Shown here: in pieces, positions 1 to 12,147 of the stretch
How positions within the stretch are numbered: the stretch's first letter is position 1
How the letters are laid out: each line of letters begins with the position of its first letter
DNA from: Globodera rostochiensis
Lineage: Eukaryota > Nematoda > Chromadorea > Rhabditida > Heteroderidae
Direction of reading: 5' to 3'
DNA length: 64,000 nucleotides
Assembly (NCBI GenBank): GCA_018350325.1
Contig: JAEVLN010000010.1
Location: 1,612,001 to 1,676,000 of the forward strand
Notes under the pieces: generated by a model
Database searches by the model: none
Told to the model about the DNA's origin: nothing
The model's input: only the letters and a program-made list of their open reading frames with translations
Translations under genes and position numbers: made by a program

Positions 1-1620
1 CGCAAAAATTTTAAATACATTGAAGCCAAATTGGAATTGGATTTCGGCAGCACACAAAGGGACATTTGGCAATGGTTTGGGCAACACAAAATTGCGGGTG
101 AAAGTGAATTGTCGCATCGAATTCGAATGATCAGTGCCCGAGGCGATTTTGATCAAATAAAGGCTTTCAAAACAGTAATGGAGCTGTGTCTATTGAAATA
201 TCACGACATGAAGGTGTTGGAATTTCAAAATCCACTCACAATGGCTGCCGGTTAGTTGTCAGTTCGTGATGCTGATAGAGCTCAGACCGATCGAGATTCG
301 GTGATTTTTGATCGAGATTCTCGATTAAAATCTCGATCGGTACTCAAGACGAGCTTTATGTAGTTGCGCTTCACGCCATGATTTTCCATATCGATAAAGT
401 CCTGAAAGCTCGAAATTCCATTAAATTTAAAAAAAAAAGTGTCTCAATTTTTTGCCATTTTAGAAGTGCTAACTGAAGCCTCATTCAATTCTTTGTTTGA
501 TGCAATGTTTGGCAGTAATTTGAATAATTACGCCACCTTTGAAGAAGAGTGCATGGAATTTTCAAGTGTTTTATTGAAAATTTTAACGTATTTTCGACAA
601 TTAAAGGACGATGAAAGTGTGAAAAACAAAGTTAAAAGTTTTTGGGAAATATTTGTTAAAATTTTGGGGAAAAAAAATCAAACGGTGGTACAGCAAATAA
701 AAAAATTGTATTCACATTTGGATGAATTGAAAAACAATTTTGGCACTTTAACAATGCCACCAAATTTCATAAGTTTGGCCAGATCGTACGAACAGTATTT
801 TATCAATCTTCACAGTAAAAATCAATTCCACATGATGTTTGTTGAAAAATTCTTCATCAGAGAAAAGATGAAATCCATTTTCCAATTTATCGATGAGGAC
901 AAACAAATTCTGTCCAAACAATTTTGGGGACTTTTTGAAGGTTTTATTATTTGTAAATTTTATTATATTAAAAAAGCAATTTTTTTTTTATAGTTGAGCA
1001 AGTGAGTGCCAGTGCCAGCAGTGAAAGTGAAATTTACTTGCCAAAATTATATAAAGAATGCCCTCCAAAATTGTTGAGTGAACATTATGGGAACATCGAT
1101 AATAACGATAAAAGTAATTTTATCTATAAAAAATTATAAAAAAGAAAAATTATTTAATAATTATTTGAAATAAATAAATATTATTTTTTTATTTTTTTTT
1201 AAATATTTAAAAGGTGCTTTCCTCATAATGCACGCATACGTTCAACTAATGGCGGACGTTGAAGACGAAAACTCATTGAAACTCAGTCCACCAGCCAAAG
1301 AACAATTTCAAAATGTGGAGATCGCTGTGCTTTTATGGGTTTATAATGAGCTGATTGATGCCGAACTTTTCAAATTTGCCAATTCAATTGAGCACAGAAA
1401 TGCCGACTTTGTTGCAAGGATTGACGCGTACGCCGTGAAATGGGACAATTTGTGGATAAAAAATAGACAAAATGACAACAATGAAATGTGGTGTTGTGAA
1501 CTTCACAAATTTGCCTTCGAAATGGTTGAGGACGAAGCATTGAAGCAAAATGTTCGCTGGCATGAGCATGTGAAGAGTTTGGTGGACAGATCGACGACAC
1601 TTTACGAGCAGGTTAATTGA
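1..1620 (+). CDS. Orphan helical protein, 5' end outside the window
   Basis: I do not recognise this gene. Four exons join in phase: 1-250, 464-940, 994-1113 and 1214-1620, ending at a TGA stop. Each intron has a GT donor and a TTTTAG-like acceptor. The reading frame is open from base 1, so the start lies upstream of the window. The product (about 418 residues visible) is rich in Lys, Glu, Asn, Phe and Leu and reads as mostly alpha-helical. No zinc ligand pattern, catalytic motif or membrane segment is visible in the part shown. A Ser-rich linker follows the second exon. It lies upstream of, and on the same strand as, the poly(A)-polymerase-like gene, and its style of sequence resembles that gene's N-terminal half, so a shared origin is possible but unproven. 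Confidence 0.6.
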
Positions 1621-1660
1621 AATTAATTAATTTGTGTCGACGCATATTTGAATATTTCTG

Positions 1661-1720
1661 ACCCCGAAAAACCCCGAACCTCATCCCCGACTCGGGGTCG
1701 GGGTTAGCATACACCCCTAA
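1661..1720. repeat. GC-rich CCCCGA-type dispersed repeat
   Basis: A short stretch dominated by CCCCGA and its complement in very AT-rich surroundings. A longer relative lies at about 3595-3706. Both look like pieces of dispersed repeats rather than genes; they flank the minisatellite region between them and may be ends of one composite element. Confidence 0.45.
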
Positions 1721-1832
1721 AGATGGCATCATTGAGTGACAAAATTCATTTTTTCCGAGGGCTTGACTGTGGTGGACGCGTACTTTTTGTCAAAAAATTT
1801 ATTTCTTTTTTACAAAATGAGTTACAATAAAT

Positions 1833-2902
1833 CGGCCACTCGCGTCCCGCCACTCGCGTCCCGGGCCACTCGCGTCCCGGGCCACTCACGTCCTGGCCAC
1901 TCGCGTCCCGCCACTCGCGTCCCGGGCCACTCACGTCCCGGCCACTCGCGTCCCGCCACTCGCGTCCCGGGCCACTCACGCCCGGCCACTCGCGTCCCGC
2001 CACTCGCGTCCCGGGCCACTCACGTCCCGGCCACTCGCGTCCCGGGCCACTCACGTCCCGGCCACTCGCGTCCCGGGCCACTCACTTCCCGGCCACTCGC
2101 GTCCCGGGCCACTCACGTCCCGGCCACTCGCGTCCCGCCACTCGCGTCCCGGGCCACTCACGTCCCGGCCACTCGCGTCCCGCCACTCGCGTTCCGGGCC
2201 ACTCACGTCCCGGCCACTCGCGTCCCGCCACTCGCGTCCCGCCACTCGCGTCCCGGGCCACTCACGTCCCGGCCACTCGCGTCCCGCCACTCGCGTCCCG
2301 GGCCACTCACGTCCCGGCCACTCGCGTCCCGCCACTCGCGTCCCGGGCCACTCACGTCCCGGCCACTCGCGTCCCGCCACTCGCGTCCCGGGCCACTCAC
2401 GTCCCGGCCACTCGCGTCCCGCCACTCGCGTCCCGGGCCACTCACGTCCCGGCCACTCGCGTCCCGCCACTCGCGTCCCGGGCCACTCACGTCCCGGCCA
2501 CTCGCGTCCCGCCACTCGCGTCCCGGGCCACTCGCGTCCCGGGCCACTCACGTCCCGGCCACTCGCGTCCCGGGCCACTCGCGTCCCGGGCCACTCACGT
2601 CCTGGCCACTCGCGTCCCGCCACTCGCGTCCCGGGCCACTCACGTCCCGGCCACTCGCGTCCCGCCACTCGCGTCCCGGGCCACTCACGCCCGGCCACTC
2701 GCGTCCCGCCACTCGCGTCCCGGGCCACTCGCGTCCCGCCACTCGCGTCCCGGGCCACTCACGTCCCGGCCACTCGCGTCCCGCCACTCGCGTCCCGGGC
2801 CACTCACGTCCCGGCCACTCGCGTCCCGCCACTCGCGTTCCGGGCCACTCACGTCCCGGCCACTCGCGTCCCGCCACTCGCGTCCCGGGCCACTCGCGTC
2901 CC
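1833..2902. repeat. 15/45-bp GC-rich minisatellite
   Basis: About 1.07 kb of tandem repeats. The basic unit is 15 bases (GCCACTCGCGTCCCG and close variants such as GGCCACTCACGTCCC), and three units usually form a 45-base higher-order repeat, giving roughly 24 of these. Unit length is a multiple of three, so long open frames run through on both strands; these are by-products, rich in Arg, Pro, Ser and Gly, and not genes. Two or three units in the opposite orientation occur at about 3356-3400. The array is far richer in GC than its surroundings. Confidence 0.95.
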
Positions 2903-3705
2903 ACCCACAAATTAATATTTTTTTATTTTTTTGGACAGCAAAATTTGATAAAATAAAATAAATATAAACCATATTATATTTTCGAATACATTCTATGATT
3001 TTTGCATTATTTTAAGCTCTATTACATTTGAATTATCAATAAAAATATGTGGTTGTGAAAACAAATTTTTTGGTTAATTTGGCCAGACGCAGAAGATTGT
3101 AACCGAAAATGTAATTTTTTTGGTCCAATAAAACATTGGATTAAGGTACAGCAGCCGTGTTGATTTTCAATACATAACTGTGAAATTTAAGTACACTAAG
3201 TCTTTGTTTATCAAAACAAAACACTTTTTTCTTGAATAAATGGCTTGTACCTGTTAAAATAAGGATTAAGAAGAAATATTAACTTAGTCTTAGCCTTTTT
3301 TAAATGAATAAGCTGTGAATTTTGCGATCCAAAAAGTAAAAAAATATTAGTTTGTGGCTGGGACGCGAGTGGCCGAGACGCGAGTGTTCTGGGACGCGAC
3401 TGACCCCCTACTCTGTGGGTTCGAATCCGCTTGAAAGCGATCCATTATTAACTTTTATTCGGCCTCTAGTCTCTTCGCTCTTTCATTAAAGAAACATTTT
3501 TTAATAATTTTCAAAAATTTTAATTAAATTGAAAAAAATCGAAAACAAAAATTTGACCTCTAAAATTTTGAAGAAAAATTTTAAAAAACTTCGCAACCCC
3601 GACCCCGACCGATTTGGGTAACCCCACCCCGACCCCGACAGTCCCGCCCCCGAAAAACCCCGACCCCGCAATTCTCAACCCCGCACGCGGGGTGACAACC
3701 CTAAT
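1834..3705. other. Gap without gene: 1621-4048
   Basis: Apart from the minisatellite, its inverted stray units and the two CCCCGA patches, the 2.4 kb between the first orphan gene and the 4049 fragment contain no supported coding sequence. The last 340 bases (3706-4048) are AT-rich with repeated TAGTAAAATTTGAA words, also seen at 54560-54790. Confidence 0.5.
3356..3400 (-). repeat. Inverted stray copies of the 15-bp unit
   Basis: GGGACGCGAGTGGC and variants are the reverse complement of the minisatellite unit at 1833-2902. With the main array they bracket about 450 bases of AT-rich sequence (2903-3355) in which I see no gene. The arrangement suggests that the array and these copies belong to one mobile or rearranged element. 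Confidence 0.7.
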
Positions 3706-4048
3706 TAGTAATCTTTGAATTTACTAGTAAAATTTGAAAATACTCAAATAATAGGAGTTAGTAAAATTTGAATAAAAGTTATTTTAAACACAGTAAAATT
3801 CAAATTTTAGTAATAAAATTTGAAAATTCCGGTTTTCTTTATTGTTTCTATTTTTTTGAAAAAATAGAAATTTCAAAATTACTAATTAAATTCGAATTTT
3901 TAAAATTCAATTTTGTAAAGATATTCAAATAATACAAACTCCTCTAATTTTTGAATATTTTCAAGTTTACTAGTAAAATTCGAATAATTCTAATATTCAT
4001 ATCTAAGCTTTATAGTTTGGTGAGCTTGTTTTATTTATTTTTATTAAG

Positions 4049-4424
4049 AAATTGGTTCTTCTTACGCCCGAAAAGGGAGGAATTAATTGGGCTCAAATTG
4101 ATTGCACGGACAACAAAATTGCAACAAAATTTATGCGTTCGATCAAAAAAGTGCCAAATTGGCTTGATCAAATTCATTATTATGCAATTACAAAACTGAT
4201 CACCAAATTCGTTGAGTTCCAATGCATTTTTTGTTACGGAAAAGATCATTTTTCCAACCTTGACATGAAAGAAAGACTCAGCTGGATTGTTTCACCAAAT
4301 GTGTTTGACGCAATTGAAGCAACATTTCCTGAAATATTAAATTACGGTAAGGGACAAAAAAAAAGTAATAAAAATAACAAATTTTTAAAATTCTGCAGGC
4401 TTTCAAATGGCACTAAAAATCTAA
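4049..4424 (+). CDS. Orphan gene fragment (3' part)
   Basis: Two exons, 4049-4346 and 4399-4424, join in phase across a short GT-AG intron and end at TAA. The first exon begins after an AG acceptor (ATTAAG), so at least one upstream exon is missing or not recognisable in the AT-rich stretch before it. The visible 107 residues contain several Trp, Phe and Cys residues and end in a short hydrophobic tail; I recognise no domain. The gene may be a remnant of a longer paralogue of its neighbours, as it lies between the helical orphan and the poly(A)-polymerase-like gene on the same strand. Confidence 0.4.
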
Positions 4425-4983
4425 CGTAAAAATAAAGGCAACATTTTAAAAAATAAAGATTTTAATAGTAGAATAAAGGCCATTTAAATTTCCGATTTAT
4501 TCATGAGGACATGTATATTTTTGGCTTGAAATGATTTTTTCCAACAAATTTTTCTTTCCAAGCAAAAGTTTATGCATTTCGTGGCATTTCAAAATGCAAT
4601 TTTTTTTTGGAGGATTCTGGCGCCGCCGAGAAAATTGAATTTTTGACTCTATTTGTTAAGAGAGTTGTAGCCAAAATTTTAAAAAGACATAATTAAGCTT
4701 TTTAGGAATGGTAAGAGTTGGCGGTGTCGATAGGGGCCCGCCAGAAATTTTTTTTTGAATTTAACAAGTTTGTTAAGAAAATTGGTATGAATTTTTAAAA
4801 ATTTGGATACACATTTTTTTAAGCAAAAAATACAAAGGAAAATTTAATAAATAATGTGAAAATGCTTTAAAATTCACTAATAATTTGGCCTGTTGTCCAA
4901 AGATTTATTCAAATTTAAACAAAATTCTTCAAAAAACTCCAGAAATCTCAAATAAGGAGGCGGAAAAGGACGCATACCCTAAA

Positions 4984-5449
4984 CAGGGTGGCCATTGTAC
5001 CTGATTTGTCAGGTTTCTCCTGATTTTTGGGTGTTTTCCTGATTTCCTAAAAATGTGGAAATTTTCAGCGAAAATGGTCTTTTAACAAATTGAGTCAAAA
5101 TTTTTCTCAGCGGCGCCTATCGGCATCGCCGACCCCCCACCCCAACCCCCCCCCGTAAAGCAGAATCCGCTTGAAAAATTGCAAATCGCTAAATTCCGAA
5201 ATTTTTGCACAATTTTCCCAACGAAAACGTTAAAATTGACTGTTGGTTTTGGTTTTACCCTAGCCTTTGATCATTTTCTGTGATTCTGAGTTGCTGGAGC
5301 AGGTCAAACATGTCGAGAATAAGTTTTGGCATTAAATTCATATAATTAGGCGCTCAAAAATTATTCCTGATTTTTGCAAAGGCTGATCTTGATTTTCCTT
5401 AATTTTTCAGCTGCGATTCCTGATTTGGGTTTGACAGGTGGCCACACTG
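4984..5449. mobile_element. hAT-type MITE, 8-bp target duplication
   Basis: A 466-base element. Its ends are imperfect inverted repeats (CAGGGTGGCCA at the left, TGGCCACACTG at the right), and it is flanked on both sides by ACCCTAAA (4976-4983 and 5450-5457), an exact 8-base target-site duplication, as made by hAT transposases. It carries no transposase frame. It contains one copy of the palindromic GGCGCC motif described elsewhere. A one-ended relative lies near 21308-21330. Confidence 0.85.
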
Positions 5450-5505
5450 ACCCTAAATAAAGTACAAATCTTTAAAAAAAAGTACATATCGGAGCCAAGC
5501 GTTAG

Positions 5506-8500
5506 ATGAAAGTCCAAATTAAAAGTGTTTTTTTGTTTGTCTATTTTGCAGGTTCTATGCTTACTTCGCGCTACATCGTTTTTCTCTTGAACAAATTGAA
5601 GCACAAAACTGGCACATTTTTGTCCGAATGTTACGAAGCCAGAATTGAAAATTCCATCCTATTAAACATGATCAATTATCAAGCAGAATCTTTCATAAAT
5701 TGTTCAAAGATCGTAAACGTTCAAATTCGTAATGCTTTTCAAACAAAAATTGTTGAAGTAAAGACCCAATTTTATGATAGCCTTAAAATTGAAGAACCAT
5801 CAATTTGGCGAAAAAGTGTGTGCCTTCTAATGAAATTTAATAATTTTTTAACAGCACATTTATTAACCAATAAACAAAGCACTGTGGAAGAAATTGTCAG
5901 ATGGAAATCAGGAATGGATTATTTTATTTTTGAATTTTATATATTCATAAGCTGAATTTAAAAAATATTATAAAAATTATGTTATGTTATAGAGACCGGA
6001 TCCAAAACCCAAAAATTTTTTGCCTTTTTTTCAAAACTAAAACTTTTGTACAAATCTTGTTTGGGTCCAACTATCCGATCTCTAGTTTCTAATCAAAAAT
6101 AAAATAATTTATTTATAATATAAAAAATATTAATTTTAACTAAAAATATTTGTTAAGCCCTTTCATTATGATGTATTTTATTATTTTTTACTTTAGGATG
6201 CGATAATGAAGATAAAATTAAAGATATGATTAAGCAAAAACAAAACCTTTTTGGTTTTCATCATATTAATATATTGACAAAATTGTTGGAACCGTTGCCA
6301 AAAAATGAATGGTTTAGAGGCCAACTGATGTCGATCGCTGGGGCCAAGACACGGCTATGGAAAATGACATATAAAATCAAAAGGCCAAAAACCGAAATTG
6401 GCGTGGACAGCGTATTTTTAAAAGTCTGGGAAGACGCTGGCATGGACAAGAACGGTGAGTAATGATAATTTATCAGTGAACATTTTGTCTCAGACAATCT
6501 GTACTTGGACATTTTATCTGCTGACAATGCTTCAGTGAACATTTTGTCTCAGACAATCTGTACTTGGACATTTCATCTGCTGGCCAATGTTTTAGTGGGC
6601 ATTTTGTCCCAGACAATCTGTACTTGGACATTGCTGGCAATGTTTAGTGGGCATTTTGTCTCAGACAATCTGTACTTGGACATTCTATCTGCAGAACAAT
6701 GTTTCAGTTGACATTTTGTCTCAGTCTATTATTTGATTTTATTTTTTGATCTGTTCAGTTTAAAATCAAAAAACTAAAACCAAATCATTTCAACTTAAGT
6801 CTTCGCCGACAGCCTGTTGTTGCCAGCCTCATATGAATGTCTGTTAACCAGTGAATTGGGCAATTCACTCGATAAAAATGCTGAAATGTTAAAGGCCGAA
6901 ATCGCTGTATTTGTCCAATGGATGGAGGACAAACTTGGGTTGGCACGGCGTACAATTGCCAACAAACGCTTGTCGCGCATTTGGGATAAAAATAAGAATT
7001 TTTTTAACGCAATTTATGACCAAATTGACGATGAGGACGAGCATGCCCTAGCGTTAAGAAGTAATCAAATTCGCCATTTTATCTATTTGTTGAAGCAGGA
7101 TTTGGAGATGTACAAAAAAATGTCGGAATTGGATGAACGGATCACAGACATTTTCAGCAATGATTTGGTGCAACCGATTGATGCTGAAGAACAGAGAATA
7201 TACCAAAAATGGATGTGGCATCTGCACAAATGTGCCGTGATCAGACTGATCAGAAATGATACAGCGTTTGCTGAACGATTAAAAAACGGTTTTTATTTTC
7301 AGTTTTGAAATAGAAAAAGTATTTGTGGAAAAAATTTATCGTTTTAATTAAGCTAACAAATCTGCCAAGTCAAAAACCGCTTTTAAACAATCGTTGATTG
7401 AACTGGTTGGCGAAACCGAAAATGTTGAAGAAATTCTAAAAGAGTTTCGAAACGATCGGACAGAGGAAATAGTTACCGAGAATAAATTCAAAATTTTAAC
7501 TTTGCATTCAGCAAAAACAAACGACAATTCTGGCAATTTGTCATCTGGCATAAAGGCAGCGAAAGCAACAAAGAAAACAACTAAGAATAAAAAGAAAAAT
7601 AAAAATTCAGAAAATACTGACAATTCGCCTAAAATAGAACAAATTGAAGACGAAGAGAAAAAAGAACAAAAAAATTGGGCCGAAAATACTGACAATTCGT
7701 CTAAAATAGAACAAATTGAAGACGAAGAGAAAAAAGTGCAAAAAAATTCTGCTGAGCCTAGTGAAACCATGGAAAATGAAGACGAACTTTGTACAAATGC
7801 GAACAAAATTCCACACAATTCAATTTTGAATGAAATTTTCGAAATTGACACTTCAAATAATTATCGAAAAGCTTTTGTCGGGCTAACATTGAGCAGTTTC
7901 GAGGATAACAATTTTTTATCGATTCGCTATAAAATATTCCTTGACATGCTTATGAATGAGCCAGGTTTTAAAATTTTATAATAAACTTAAACAACTTCCA
8001 ATTATAATTTAGAAAATTCATCAATCAATTCAAATCTTCAACTGTTACATCTCGGCATTTATGCCAACGAAATTTTCAATCGGTTAAAACTCATAAAGCA
8101 GCTAACGAAAGTGCTGCCTGAAATTTGCATTGATCAAATCGAAAAGGAATGGAATGAAATAAAAAGAATTGAATTATCAAAAATTAAATATGCAGAAAAA
8201 TTAATTTCTTATCTTTTTTTCTTGTTGAAACAAATTGTCGCCAAAATGGACAAATTCGACATTAAAAATCAGCAAAATACGGGAGAATTTGAGGAACTTA
8301 TTGTTAGAAATCAATTATTTTTAAAAAAATTTGTCAAATTTATCATTGAGAATTTTGACATAAAAAATTGGTATCAATTAGGCCACACAAAAACAATTGG
8401 CATAATAAGAGTTCTTTTTTGGCCAAATAGTTTTGAAACTTCCGTGTTAGAGAAGCAATTAAAAAATCTTGAAATTCTTTTGAAGAAATATGAAAAATTG

Positions 8501-10956
8501 AATTTGCAAAGAAAATTGGGTATTCTTTCTTAAGTTTAAACATTTTTTAGAATTCTAAATCTAAACTTTAAATTATTACAGATAAAGATTTTTTTGAGCT
8601 GTACAAATCTGATCAGTTTCTTAAATTTGATGATAATAAATCAAGGAAAACAAACATCGATTTATACCAAATTGTTCATGGATGGCAACAAATTGACTTT
8701 AACGAAGCAATGGCTATGAATATGAAAAGTACTAATGTGGTATAATAAAGTTATTTTTATTTTTATTTTTACGTTGAATTTTTCTAGTTTAAAAATGTAT
8801 GCAAAATAAATGAACAGACAGAAAAAGATACCAATGAAACATTTGATGCAATTAAAGAATTAAGGAAAATATTTCAATTTTGGGTAATAATTAAAATTAT
8901 ATATATTATCAAATTTAAAAGTTTGAATAAAATTACTAATGCTTGTTCGTTTAAACTATTAAACTATTTTAATTGCTTTTTTCAGTCTGATGAAGCGCGT
9001 TTCCAAATGCCTGCCTTACACTATCTGAAGCCGAATAATAAAACTTTGAAGCCAATTTGCATGCTTCCAGACGGATTTGATTTAATCACAAAAATTTTTG
9101 GTTCTTTTCAGTGCAATTTGAATGAAGCACAAATGTGCAGAGACAATTCACTTTACTGCATTCTTTGCGGGGCAAATTTTTATAAATAAAAATTGATTTA
9201 ATTTAATCTTGAAAATATAAAGTAAAAAGTAGAAAATTATTTCAAACTTCCAATAAACTAATTAGGTCGTTTAAATTAAACTCAAAATTTCTTAATAAAT
9301 TATTTATTACCTATTTCATAGGATCCACGAGTGAAATTTCTGCAAAAACATTCAACGGTGAACATTGCTTTCGTCCCAAAATTGGAAATTTATTTTATGG
9401 CAACACATTTTATGGTTTATTTTGTTATTGTGCAAGATTCACCGTATATTCCAAAGGAAAACTTTGATGCGCAACAAATTCAAATATTTTTATATGGCTT
9501 TGGAAAAAAATTGAAAAAATTGATCAACGAAAATTATTCCGACGAAGGGGCGTATGAATTTGATCCAAAAAAGAAGGCTCAGTTAAAAAGACAATTGGAA
9601 GAAGACGTCTTTATGGCTGGTAATTTTAATATAAAAAATTGAAAAGCATAAAAAATATTACAAATCAACAAATTTAAGAAGATGATGAGCAAATATTGAG
9701 AATGTTGGAAAAAATTGAAAAATTAAACAAAAATGAAGAACCGAATAAAATTGAGTCGATGGATTTCAATGAATATAAAGCAAATGCTCAAGCGAATCTT
9801 AAAAAGAACAAGGAAAAAATGGAGGAAATGAAAGCGAACTTGACCGTTTTATGGCGTAAGCATTTTAATTAGAGACCGGACTTGAGCTTCGAGCGAGATC
9901 TCAAATCGAGATTTTTCGAGATGTCGAGACCGAGATTCTCGAAAAAGCCGAGATTCTCGGATAAATCTCGGAAAATTACTTTGAGCGAGATCTCGAGTCG
10001 AGATTTTTCGAGATCCTCGAGTCGAGATTTTTCGAGATCCTCGAGATGAGATCTCGTCTCGACCGGTCTCTAATTTTAATTGCTGTCCAGGACCTGCTTT
10101 CTAATTTATTAAAAATAATTTTAATATTTTTAAAAAAACATTTAGACCACGCACTCCATCTAAAAATTCTCGAACTTTTATTGACCAAAAAGGAATTATA
10201 CAGAATCAATCATCACCAGTTCGACAAAGATGTGATGAACGGAAGCACATTGCTTAACTTCAGAATTGCGTACGCTTATTTGGAATTGTGGGCAAAAAGT
10301 AATACCAATGATTGCCAATTATTATTAACTAATTTTATTCTAATTATTTAAGAAGCTCAAATTTTTAATGAAAAATTTGGACATTTTAATTCACAAATTA
10401 TCATCATTATGCTGACGAAAGTGTTTTTGTGGTTCCCGGGCGATGTATCAGTGGCTTTTTTGGTTGAAAAATTTTTCTTAATTTATGCCATATGGTAAGC
10501 TTTGCTTATTTCATGTTTTGTTAATTCTAATTCAATTTTCGTGAAATTTAATTTAAATTTTTTGGAGATTTTAGATTATTTAAAACGTTAATTTAGGGAT
10601 TGGCCATTGCCATTGCATTTAACAAAAATTGACTATACAAAAGAAGGCGAATTTATGAGCTGGTCAACGGAGCGCGAATGGTTCGATAAAATGCAGGAAA
10701 ATAATGGACAACAATTTTCTTTTGAAATGCCAATCATTTCGCCAATGTTTCCCGAACAAAATTTGGCCAATCGTATCGATGCATTTGAAGCAAAGAAAAT
10801 ACAAAACGAATTTTTGAATGGTAAATGCATTCATTAGATTTTTTTTTAAACTTTTTGCAAATAATTAAAGTTTTTTTAGCAATTAAACGTATTAAAGTTA
10901 TGAACGCCGGTGCAGTGACAAAGAACAAACCATTGAAAGAAGATATATTCACTTAA
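5506..10956 (+). CDS. Poly(A)-polymerase-like protein, predicted inactive
   Basis: A long multi-exon gene. The phase-consistent exons are 6197-6454, 6800-7288, 7353-7964, 8013-8519, 8582-8739, 8788-8883, 8986-9171, 9322-9619, 9679-9855, 10146-10298, 10353-10494, 10597-10820 and 10880-10956 (TAA). They encode about 1,125 residues. The exon near 5506-5955 probably precedes them; its junction is unclear, and ATG 5506 would begin a signal-like stretch. The N-terminal 700 residues are helical, with an Asn/Lys/Glu-rich repeat around 7600-7760. The C-terminal part follows poly(A) polymerase order: FGS near 9104-9112, AFVP at 9370-9381, LELWAK at 10281-10297, KFFLIY.IW.WPLP at the 10494/10597 junction and MPIISPMFPEQN at 10729-10764. 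The expected D-I-D reads D-N-S, and the third Asp after AFVP is replaced, so catalysis is unlikely. Joining 9171 to 9322 needs a GC donor; without it the protein would stop at 9189. Confidence 0.65.
5990..6085. mobile_element. Short TIR element (TAGAGACCGG type)
   Basis: About 95 bases bounded by TAGAGACCGGATCC and a near-complementary CCGATCTCTA. The ends match the TAGAGACCGG family seen at 9870-10072 and 11231-11410. The flanks do not form a clean 8-base duplication, so this may be an old copy. It lies just before the 6197 exon of the poly(A)-polymerase-like gene. Confidence 0.55.
6472..6722. repeat. About 60-bp tandem repeat in an intron
   Basis: Four copies of a unit of roughly 60 bases containing CATTTTGTCTCAGACAATCT and TGTACTTGGACATT, between the exons ending at 6454 and starting at 6800. 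Copies differ by small deletions. It makes that intron much longer than its neighbours; no other feature is seen in it. Confidence 0.85.
9870..10072. mobile_element. hAT-type MITE in an intron
   Basis: A 203-base element with ends TAGAGACCGG and CCGGTCTCTA, a perfect 10-base inverted repeat, flanked by an exact 8-base duplication ATTTTAAT (9862-9869 and 10073-10080). The inside is made of tandem CGAGATTTTTCGAGAT-like palindromic units. It sits within the intron 9856-10145 of the poly(A)-polymerase-like gene. Confidence 0.9.
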
Positions 10957-12147
10957 ATTTGAATACCGGTTTATTAAAAAAGAATGCATTTTTTATACAT
11001 ATAATAAATGATCCGTTGTTTTAAAACAGACTTCTCAGGCGTCTCTTGTTTTTACCAACAGAGTAATGTTTAAAGAGTAAATTATATAAAAATTCAAGTA
11101 CCTATAGTCGTGTTCAGTACGCCGAATAACAAAAAAAAATCGGCGCCAGTCCAGCGCCCAAACTTAGTCCTGGCGCGCCAGTTCTACTCAGTGGCCAACA
11201 AATAATTTAAAAAGCATTGGCCTTTGATACTAGAGATCGGACGGTACGGGAAAGTACCGACGCTTTTCGGGATTTTCGGTACTTTTGGTGTCGGTACTTT
11301 ACCGAAAAGTACCGACCGAACCTTTTTGGAAAGTACCGAAACCTTTCGGTACCGGTACTTTTTCGGTACTTTACTGAAAAGTACCGACCGCACCTTCTGG
11401 CCGGTCTCTATTTGATACACACAAAAGAACAGCAAGTCTATTATCACATATTCTCATAAAAAATGAAAATAAACAATCAATGAAGGCAATAAGCACATGA
11501 AAATGCCAAAAAAATGTGACTAAATTATTTTTTCATTTTATGTGCATATTTTGCAATTTTTAGTGCATATTTAATGCGCATATTTCAAGATTTTATGTGC
11601 ATATAAATGCCAACCCTGGACATAACTGCGAAGCTTGGGGGTTGTGTTTAAAAGTTATTATTAATTGATTGCGAATCTCAGTTTAAACAAATATTTGCAC
11701 GGATTAAATAGTTTTTTTATTTTACACCAGGAAAAAGTGTCACAGAATAGGGCAAAAAAAGTCAATAAATATGAAATCAATTGTAATCTATCTAATAAAG
11801 ACACCACCAATATATGGAAAAGTTTTACAGAAATGGAAAAAAAGTGGTCAGAAATTAGGGAATAGAATTTAAAACAATTTTTCCAATGCGTTTATTTCTT
11901 TTCTTTCCGAAAACATTCCATTTCCACGGTATATCATTTAGAGAATTAGCAGATGAAGTTGAGCGTTCAGAACCCAGTTCTGGCTCTAATTAAGAATTCT
12001 GGGGAAGCAATAGCGTCTAACAAGAAATATGTAATTACGAACCTGACTAAAATTATGTAAACATTTCTTAGGAATAATTATCTTTATTATAAATGAAAGA
12101 AAGTTTTATATGATGAAAATAAATTTTTTTGAATTGGCCAATCATAC
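10957..12147. other. Intergenic, repeats only
   Basis: No supported gene. It contains one hAT-type MITE (11231-11410), a TTAATGCGCATATTT-type AT-rich repeat near 11490-11620, and a 66-codon open frame at 11665-11865 that has no recognisable feature and that I do not accept as a gene. Confidence 0.6.
11231..11410. mobile_element. hAT-type MITE
   Basis: A 180-base element with inverted ends TAGAGATCGG and CCGGTCTCTA and an exact 8-base duplication TTTGATAC on both sides (11223-11230 and 11411-11418). The interior repeats GTACCGAAA-like words on both strands, so most of the element can fold back. It shares its ends with the 9870-10072 element. Confidence 0.9.

Noticed and set aside
1736..2956. 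406-codon plus-strand frame and several long minus-strand frames
   Set aside because: All run through the 15/45-base minisatellite. The unit length is a multiple of three, so open frames arise automatically on both strands; no start context, signal or domain.
3418..3432. tRNA T-loop-like GGGTTCGAATCCGC
   Set aside because: No acceptor stem, D-arm or anticodon arm can be fitted around it.
7348..7851. 167-codon minus-strand frame, Ser/Phe-rich
   Set aside because: Antisense to a plus-strand exon (7353-7964) that has correct splice sites and phase.
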